Positions 56,267 to 64,000 of a stretch of 64,000 nucleotides of DNA are shown here, piece by piece. Made by a program: the position numbers and the translations under genes. Within the stretch, counting starts at the first letter, position 1. Each line of letters begins with the position of its first letter. The notes under the pieces were generated by a model that saw nothing but the letters and a program-made list of their open reading frames with translations, was not told where the DNA came from and made no database searches. The stretch is from assembly GCA_958496175.1 (NCBI GenBank), contig OY292275.1, positions 35,169,701 through 35,233,700 of the forward strand. The letters are read 5' to 3'. The DNA is from Sisyra terminalis. Taxonomy: Eukaryota > Arthropoda > Insecta > Neuroptera > Sisyridae.

Positions 56267-57494
56267 ATAAATATTTCTTTTTTCATTTAATTACACTTGC
56301 AAAATATATTCCTTATTGTAAGAGGCACCTATCAAGTTCTACTTTATATACGAATCTACGAACTTCCATAGTATACAACAAATATATGTACTGTGAAAAT
56401 CGATCAAACAACAATTGAAATTTTTCAAAAGCTGTAAAGTTATAAAGAAATGCCTCGACATATATATTTGTATAAAGAAAAAATTATAGTCCTACGTTTT
56501 CAAAATGTTTAATTCACTTATATTTCAAATGTGTACTTCTTTTTATTTTAATAATAGTTTGTAATTTAATTGTTAACATACATACATATAAACGTAAAAA
56601 CGTAACAGTTTACTTAATCATGAATTATTAATAAAAATGCTAAGAACAAATTAATTGACAAAATACATTATAAACAGGTAATTGAATTTTTTGTACGATC
56701 AACATTGAGATATTTCTTCAATTTAGTATCAATAACAAATTATACACACGCAAAATTAAATAGTTAAAAATTATTAAACTTGTTAATGTATTGAAATTAT
56801 TTCTTAAAATCAGATAGATAAGAGTAATACATTTGAACAAAAATTGTTGAAATAATTTAATTACAAAAAAAAAATGTAACAATTTTAAAATTAATTTTCC
56901 ATTCACAGTAATATGATATCAATATAAAACTGAATTAAAATCTGAAGAAAAAGAAAAGTATAAATCAGACCAAAGGAGAAAAAATTAAAATTAATGACAA
57001 TTTTAAATGAATGCTTGTCAAATTTATTATAAAATATAAATCTGATAAATATTTTTATCGGTAAATAAAATTCTCCGTACGAAGATTTCCGAATCTTGGA
57101 AATGAATTACTACAATAGGAAAAAGTTTTGTGTAAGACTTTTCGCATGGCTGATTTTTCTTTACCATAAAGTTATTTTGTATATGAATGTAGGAAAATAT
57201 TCTTGACGCAAAAAAATACCGTCGGAAAATGACAAATGGCGGAACTGAAATGGTTGCTAGGATACCGTCCAGAAATATGGCTGCATATAAATAAAAGAAT
57301 ATCGTCTCTGTATGCTCAGTCCGCATCGCCTTTACCAGAGAGCGGTATTGGCTTTTAATTTTAAATGCGCCTTCTAAATGTTCAAAAATGTTTTTCTTTT
57401 TTTTTTTATAAGAAAATTGTAGTTTCAGTACAAAAAGAATGCTTTATAACATTTTTTTTTTGTTATTAAATGATTTTTTTTTCGAGCTTTCCAG
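56267..57494. other. AT-rich stretch, nothing firm
   Basis: A 99-codon minus-strand frame (57326-57027) crosses a slightly GC-richer patch at 57200-57340. No family recognised. Confidence 0.4.
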
Positions 57495-57633
57495 CACGGA
57501 CGTAATATATGCTGCAGAGGTAGTTCAAGTGTGCAGCTTGGTGGAAATATGCGATTCACTAAACGACTTATCAAATTATAGAAGAAACATTTTTTTTATA
57601 TTATTTTACGTAAACTTGGCTGTATTTCAATAA
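57495..57633 (+). CDS. Candidate terminal coding exon, unrecognised
   Basis: A long T tract and TTTTTTTTTTCGAGCTTTCCAG precede one base plus 45 open codons and TAA. An AATAAA overlaps the stop codon. The peptide starts TDVIYAAEVVQVCSLVEICD and ends in a hydrophobic IFFILFYVNLAVF. It is mixed in composition but matches no family I know. It could be a terminal exon or a chance frame. Confidence 0.28.
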
Positions 57634-59255
57634 AGATAATGCACGATTTTTCATAAATTGGTCACATTTCTTTTCGAGAAATATAATCGAAGGGAAAAAT
57701 AAAACAATAAAAATGTCGGAAATATGAACTCTGATATATTGTCATTTGTTTATATAGAAATAATCGGATCTTGCTAGTGCAGAGTGTACACTTCCGTTCG
57801 TCGTTTCCGCTCTGTTAAATTTATGAACCGGACTATGTGTGCATTATTTGATTTTTATTGTTTTATTTTGCGCCATGAGTTATTTCTGAGGGTACCTCTA
57901 TACATAGTATATCTCTGCAATGCTATATTATGATTGGGCTATAAAACGCTTATGCGCCAAGTCTGTGTCATAGGGCGCATCAAGACGATTCCAAAATCCT
58001 ATCTTTTAATTGATATAGTAATTTATTGACTTTAGAGTTTTAACTCATAATTTCTTTAAAAATGAAACATTGGATTACATTGAAAATAGAATGTATTGTC
58101 ACTAATAAATAATATTTCATAAATTATGACTCTAAAAATCTAATTATTCCCAATTGCAAAGCTGTTTTCATATTATAATTTTTCCAAAGGTATATCCGCT
58201 ACTTTTTCGGTATTAATTTCAAGAAAGTTTATTCTTATCGGATGTAACGATTTAAAATCCGCTACTTTAACTACAAATACATTTCTAAATCATATACCTA
58301 CAATTTAACTTTAATCACTTGGTTTTAAATAATTTGATTTATAATGCTCCACGGTGAAGACAAGTTGAATACATCTCATAGGTACTAGCAGGTACTAGTG
58401 TTGAATTTGATGGTCTAATATTTATGTATGTATAGCTCTATTTAAAGTGAATCGATAGAAAGAAGCGACGTTAATAAACGGTTAAGAATCAAACGAAAAA
58501 AATAAATATTTCACGGATGTGGGTGTAGATAGTTTTTCAAAAATCAAAATCGAAAAAATGCTAAGCACTTGCTTATTGACTCATCACACTAGCACATAAA
58601 TAACGCTCGGGAGACATAAATCATAACGATATTATTGCATTAACACCGTATGCTAAAACACACATAATAATTTGACTAGTAAAATATAGCTGATAGATAT
58701 ATCATATTGGGTGGACAGTTTTATGATCGTCGATATGGAGCGATTTTCTCAGCCATACGATTATAACATCATTGTAAATCATTGATTTCCAGTACAATAT
58801 TGTTAAATTGTTGTTACAAGATTATTATAACAACAGGGTTCTTATACTACCCATTAAAGTCGCTATTTTGTTTACAATCGTTACGAGATATTTACACAGC
58901 AACACATCTTCTATGAAGCTTATTTGCACTTATTGAAAATCCGAAAACAAATATTTTAAAATATTACATAGTGTTTATTCTTCTTTGACTTTTGCCGTTG
59001 ATGAATTAACTTTCGAAAGTGTTGGTTACAAATTTACAACAATTGTTTAAACATAAAATTAAAACAGCTAACGTTTATAATTTTCAGTTGAGATGTTCAA
59101 AAGTTCTCTAATGAATCTAATAATTTATAAAAATGTTTTTAATGACTTTTTTAAGACACTGTTGAAGTTAATGAGCTTAATCATGTTAATAATTGGGTGA
59201 AATATTCGAGTACATTTTTGGTTGAAATATTCGATAGAAAATGAACCAAAATTAA
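57634..59255. other. AT-rich stretch, nothing identified
   Basis: A slightly GC-richer patch at 57765-57850. No gene recognised. Confidence 0.45.
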
Positions 59256-60420
59256 AAGAAACGATGTGTGTACTTATGTACGCGCCTGAGAAGTTATACT
59301 AATTTGGCGTAATTAAAAAATTGTTTTTAATCCATTGCCATAGTTTCTTCCGGTAGTGCCTGAAATGGCACATCAGTTATTAGTAGTTTCTGATAACATA
59401 AAAATATGAGACAATTTTAAACACAATTTTTTCTTTTAATGTCAATATCAAAGGCAAATGTATGTATGGCGACAAAGCAGATAACAAAGAATCTAACACA
59501 AACATGTGAGCGTAAAACAGATATAATTGTTATTTCAATTTTGAAATAACTGATTGTTGTCATTGGTTTCAACTGTTACTACGTTTTCAATCAATTGTCA
59601 ATTTTGCCATTTGTCAGTTTTGTTAATATTGGGCTGTGAATATTTTCCAGAAAGCTGCTAGTCTTCAAATAAAAGATTAAATTGGCAGCTCATGTCCCTT
59701 TTAGCGACTTCAATATCTGGCAACGTTGCATTTTTTCTACTTTGTTTTAATTTACCTCGCGATTTTTCTGATAATTCTAATATCGTATAACTTGCTTTTT
59801 TGTTGGTAAATTTTCCTTATGGCCTGATTTACTCGCGAATCAAATTAAAAACAAAGTAGAAAATGCAACGTTTCCAGATATTGATGTCGCTAAAAGGGAC
59901 ATGAGTAAAATTGGCGTTTTATACATATTGTATGTTTATATAGTTGCCTGCTTGTTCAAACTGTATAGTATTTCACAATACATATTGGCATGTTTTATAC
60001 ATATTGGCTACTTATACGAATTTGTGTCTTAAATATATGAATTAACTGTTTACCAATACAACATGGGCCATTTGTTCGAAAAATACTTATCGAAAACATT
60101 TACCATATAAAATTGGATTGGAATCTTATGTTCTTCTGTTTAGATATGAATAAACAGTCAATTGCATATATATACAGTTTGTCTAAATAGCCAATTATGT
60201 GTACCTACAACATGTACAAATATTGACTTAGTAAAATTAAATTAATGCGATAGAATTGTATATTTTTAATACTCATTCTGTGTATTGAAACTTATTTTTA
60301 ATTCAAATATAGCAAAACAATGCAATATAATGTACAGTTTACTTTCCTTGCAATATTTTAAAAATTGTATTGAATAATTTCCAAAAGATACATTCCTTTT
60401 AAATGTATTTAAACTATTGT
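59256..60420 (+). repeat. Dispersed repeat R1, long copy B, interrupted by M1
   Basis: Same block order as copy A (40862-41700), starting GTGTACTTATGTACGCGCC and ending after TTTTTAATTCAAATATAGCA. Split at AAATTGGC by the M1 element, and otherwise longer than copy A in its right half. Confidence 0.75.
59687..59907. mobile_element. Long-TIR MITE family M1, copy 2
   Basis: Left arm TCATGTCCCTTTTAGCGACT, then TCAATATCTGGCAACGTTGC; the right arm is the inverted equivalent ending GTCGCTAAAAGGGACATGA. Arms about 60 bp, total 221 bp. AAATTGGC is duplicated exactly at 59679-59686 and 59908-59915 and occurs once in R1 copy A. No coding capacity. Confidence 0.9.
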
Positions 60421-61899
60421 GTATTAAAATGGGTAAGATTCAAACTATAAAAATTGAAATAGCTAAATTCGACGATATCGATGTTTTAAATATAAAATAA
60501 CAATTGGCGGTTACTTTCGTGTTAACAGTTGTTTTAGTAGGTGCTACTTTTGAAACTCCTAACTTTATTCTACTTCTATACTCTAGGTGGTTGTTCACAT
60601 TTCAAAGAGAATTCCGATTTTATCTAGCGCTTAATGATTAATTATAAATAGTGAAATAACTAACGAAAAAACAACGCAATTTATTTTTTATTTCAATAAC
60701 CTATTTATAAGAAAATTTAAACTTCCCACAAAATATTACGCAGAAATTAAATAAGAGTAAATATTTATTTCTGTTATTCCTGGAATTTCCCTAAAATTTC
60801 TGAACTGATATACAATATACACGAAAAACAAGTTTGTTTATAAATTATTAATAAACCATGTTTCTTCTTAAATCATTGTTTATGAAAGTTATAAAGTTTT
60901 TTTAAATTTAAATTTTTGATTTTTACTAATACATTTTTCTTCTTAAGATACTTTTAGAGTAAAAACTATTATGAAGTTATTTATAATCACAAGAAACTGA
61001 ATACATGTGTGGAAAATCTCCCGAAATAAAAGTTGCAACTAATAACTTATTAAAACAAGTTAGTTACTTTAAACACCACATATTTGTTTGTTTTGTAAAT
61101 AAAAAATAAATTTTGCATACAATTCAAATAAAATATATTGATGTAACTATACGCATTTTATTTAAAAAATATTTAGCTATGAGCTATTTAAAACTAAGCT
61201 TAACACCAGCATAATAGATAATGACATGATCTGCGTTGTTATTTATAGGAATTTATACAATCGATTGACTTTATGTACACAAGAGTATTATGGTGGCTTA
61301 AGTAAAAAATTTCTAAAAAAAAATTAGACTTTTTTTTTATTTGAAGTGTTTTGAGACTTTTGAGTCTAATTTTCCATCAATTTGATAAATAGTGAAACTG
61401 TTTGACATGTAAATTATTATTTCTCAAAAAAATAGTTAGCTTTCGTTGGCTTTCGAGTTCCTAAACAAAAAAGTAAACAATTCTGACTTTTTGATGGTTT
61501 AATATTTAATAAAACAAAGCAATACGTTTTGTTATAAGAGGAATTACACAAATTGAAAAAAATACTTTGTGGCAGTCAATATTTTTAAATATTGCAACAA
61601 TTCAAATACATTTTTACATAATCAAATGCTTAGGTAAATGACATTTGGATTGCAAGACGAATGAAGTTTCAATATTTTATCCAACAATTGGATTGAAAAT
61701 GGCAACGTCGATTGTAGTCTCATAACAGTATAAGTGAATTTTGACTAAAAAAAGGCATTTTTTTCGTACAGTACCTAGATTTACCAGATTTAAAACTTAC
61801 GTGGGTTTTAACACTCTATTGAACCTGTCGTAGCGTTCATGGGGAAACGAAAAATGAGGGAATTATAAATGTATATATATTGTAAATACAAATTACGTT
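60421..61899. other. AT-rich stretch, nothing identified
   Basis: A small hairpin TTAGACT...TGAGTCTAA at about 61324-61362. No gene recognised. Confidence 0.45.
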
Positions 61900-62545
61900 T
61901 TCACCAGGTTTTTTAGTATAAAATCGTTTGATTCTCGAAAAATATTGACCTTAATAAAGAAGACGTTGTTCAAAATTAAATTTCCTACAAAAATCAAGTG
62001 AAAAAAATGGAATTTTTCAGCAGTTATTTGTGACAGAGGGAAAATTTGATTTTTTTTTCAGCAAGCTTGAATTCGAAAAATTTCACCTGATTCTTGTGGA
62101 AAAAGAAAATTTAATTTTTATCAACTTTTTCCCTTATGCAGTTTTCCTTAATTCAATATTTCCAAAAATAATAAAGACTTAGTGATAAAAAATGCGGTAA
62201 AAACGTAAAAATAATATGTATAATGTATATTATATAAATTAAACTCCTCTTCTCATTTTCACGGTTTTGTGTCATCAACACGATAAACCAGCCGTCGACA
62301 TTTATAGATCAAGGTGTTAATTTTTATCAAATTCGAAGCCATTAGCAAAGTTTCCGTTGTTAAAAAAATATAATTATTGATTTTTCCACTTTTTCGGCAA
62401 AATTACTGCAAATTCATTTTTTTTTTTCACTTGGTTGTTGTAGAAAATTTAATTTTGAAGAGCTCGTGTTGAAGATGCTTTCCTAAGGTCAATATTTTTT
62501 GAAATTTAAACGATTATATACAACAAAAAACACGGAAAAATGCAC
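61900..62545. mobile_element. Foldback element with repeated inner motif
   Basis: Left arm about 61905-62030, right arm about 62400-62545. They share ATAAAATCGTTTGATTC-like, AAAAATATTGACCTTA and TTCAAAATTAAATTT(T/C)CTACAA sequence, then AAGTGAAAAAAA, in inverted order. A third copy of the AAATTAAATTTTC...TCAGGTGAAA motif lies inverted at 62085-62120, next to the left arm. No coding content. Confidence 0.7.
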
Positions 62546-64000
62546 ATATTATGCACATCTCTCCTACCTTCCTTTCTTTGCAACATAATAGCGTCAACAA
62601 CTGGATCAACATAATATTAGAATCTACTTAAATTTAAAATTAGAAAAATATAAGCATTGTCTAAAGACAGAATCCATGTTTTATCCTACTTTTATGGGAC
62701 TATTGTCAGTAGAGATTGAAATTCAATGTACAACTGAAAAACAACATTGATCAGCTTAAAATCAACGAGGAATAATTTTTGAGCTACAATTTTGTGCTTT
62801 TCAGTGTTGTTTAAAAGTGATGACTCTTAACAAATTAAGTGTCTGACAACGCTAATTAATTCATTGTTTTCTTAAAGATAAAATTTGATCTTCTAAGAAT
62901 AAATTTGTAAAAGAATTGTTTTTGAAAACTGTGTTTTCATTATAATCGAATTAATTAACCTCAAAGATAAGAAGCTTAAAACAAATTTCAAAACCTTAAT
63001 TAAATTACTTAAGGCTTAACGCATGAATATTACAAGCAGAGTCATTGAAATTGATTGTGGTAAATAATAGAAAAGCGTGCGTAATTTGAATTTTAAAACA
63101 CAATTAGTAATACTAATTGTGTGGTGTAAGATGAAAAGTAACGTAAAATGATTATGTAGATTTAAAAAAGTTAAACAAAATATAAAATTGAAGAAATGAA
63201 TGCATAAATTGTGAATAAAAAGATAAAATTATAATTCGCCTTCGTCACGTTTAAAGGGCAAGTAAACACCGTCCCTAATCCAGTTAATCATAAAATAGAG
63301 CACCGTCACTGTAAAAAAGTATTTTTGTAGAGGTCGCACATACTTATGTAGTAGTACTTATTAAAGTTTTTGATGCCGACCGCTTTTTACAAGAAAAAAC
63401 ATTTTAAGATATGCATTGCGCGTTTTTATTTAAAGATCGTGGGAACTTAATGTCAATCTTGTATCTGTATTTGTACAAGTTACTGACGATTATTACTGTT
63501 TCAACAGAAGTTATTATTCTCAACTTTGTGCTAAGAACTTGTTTTACATTAAATGCTCAATGACTATATATAATTAGTTAAATCATTTTCATCAAGTATT
63601 AGATATTTACTATAATGCTGTCGTCGAATAAAATAATGTGGATATGGAGTACCTGGAATAACAATGAAATTAATTTCCTTTTAAAAAAGAATTAAATTGT
63701 GAAACGAAAAATAACAAATTATTATTAATAAAAATAGATACCATATAGGTACGTTTACGATGAAGGTATAAGATTCATGATATCATAATGTTTTCAATAC
63801 GTTACATTATCACGGTCATCAACCTTACAATGCAAAAATAAATAATTAAATATTTGATTTATTTATTCGTACTTAATTTTGCTATGCTAAATGTAAATTT
63901 TGCGTTAAAAATAATTAAAAATTGAATTATGATTTTTAGAAATTTTGTTTCAAAAATATGTGCTATAAATCAAGTAACAAATGAATTTTTTCAGACGAAA
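62546..64000. other. AT-rich stretch, nothing identified
   Basis: No gene or repeat recognised to the end of the window. A slightly GC-richer patch at 63240-63320. Confidence 0.5.

Overview
The window is about 64 kb of strongly AT-rich animal nuclear DNA. It most likely comes from an insect or another arthropod. The grounds are the composition, the very low density of coding sequence, and the mix of repeats: tRNA-derived SINEs, Penelope-like retroelements, Tc1/mariner, pogo-like, hAT-like and THAP (P-type) DNA-transposon remnants, and many foldback elements. I see no complete protein-coding gene, rRNA, true tRNA gene or CRISPR array. The longest ATG-initiated frame is 147 codons, about what chance gives at this base composition over 64 kb. 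The window reads as intergenic or large-intron sequence filled with old, nested transposons, between short GC-richer islands that may be conserved regulatory DNA.

0-5 kb: a GC-richer patch, then a Penelope-like element (PLE) on the minus strand. The PLE is broken by a foldback element of about 1.2-1.3 kb and by a SINE, and it abuts a plus-strand PLE 3' end. 5-11 kb: mostly unannotated AT-rich DNA with a pogo-like element (6989-7658) and weak candidate exons. 11.8-15 kb: a LINE-like 3' end, two SINEs, and a terminal-inverted-repeat element of about 0.9 kb nested in a second foldback arm. 15-22.5 kb: quiet AT-rich DNA with GC-richer islands, a hAT-like element, a THAP-family relic carrying a nested MITE, and the best exon candidate of the window (20673-20819, 49 codons, splice-like on both sides). 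22.8-26.2 kb: a three-ended foldback MITE, a duplicated segment whose first copy holds a deleted Tc1-like element, a LINE-like end and a SINE. 27.3-28.8 kb: a THAP transposon relic directly followed by a PLE with a recognisable GIY-YIG endonuclease fragment. 29-37 kb: quiet, with islands and one SINE. 37-42 kb: a foldback with a hammerhead-like motif, a SINE, head-to-head PLE 3' ends with a hAT-like MITE inside, and a dispersed repeat called R1 here. 43-53.6 kb: another island, a SINE, a second THAP relic, further R1 DNA, a candidate Cys-rich terminal exon (49785-50009), a LINE-like end with an (AT)n tail, a 450-bp foldback and a Tc1 remnant. 55-64 kb: SINE and hAT fragments, a candidate terminal exon, R1 with a MITE insertion, and one more foldback.

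The strongest observations are internal. In three cases an inserted element can be compared with a related uninterrupted copy elsewhere in the same window: 59687 against 41284, 23091 against about 24810, and 13138 against the right arm of 1773-2929. These define element ends and target duplications directly. The relation of the candidate exons to any gene is unknown; none gives a protein I can name.
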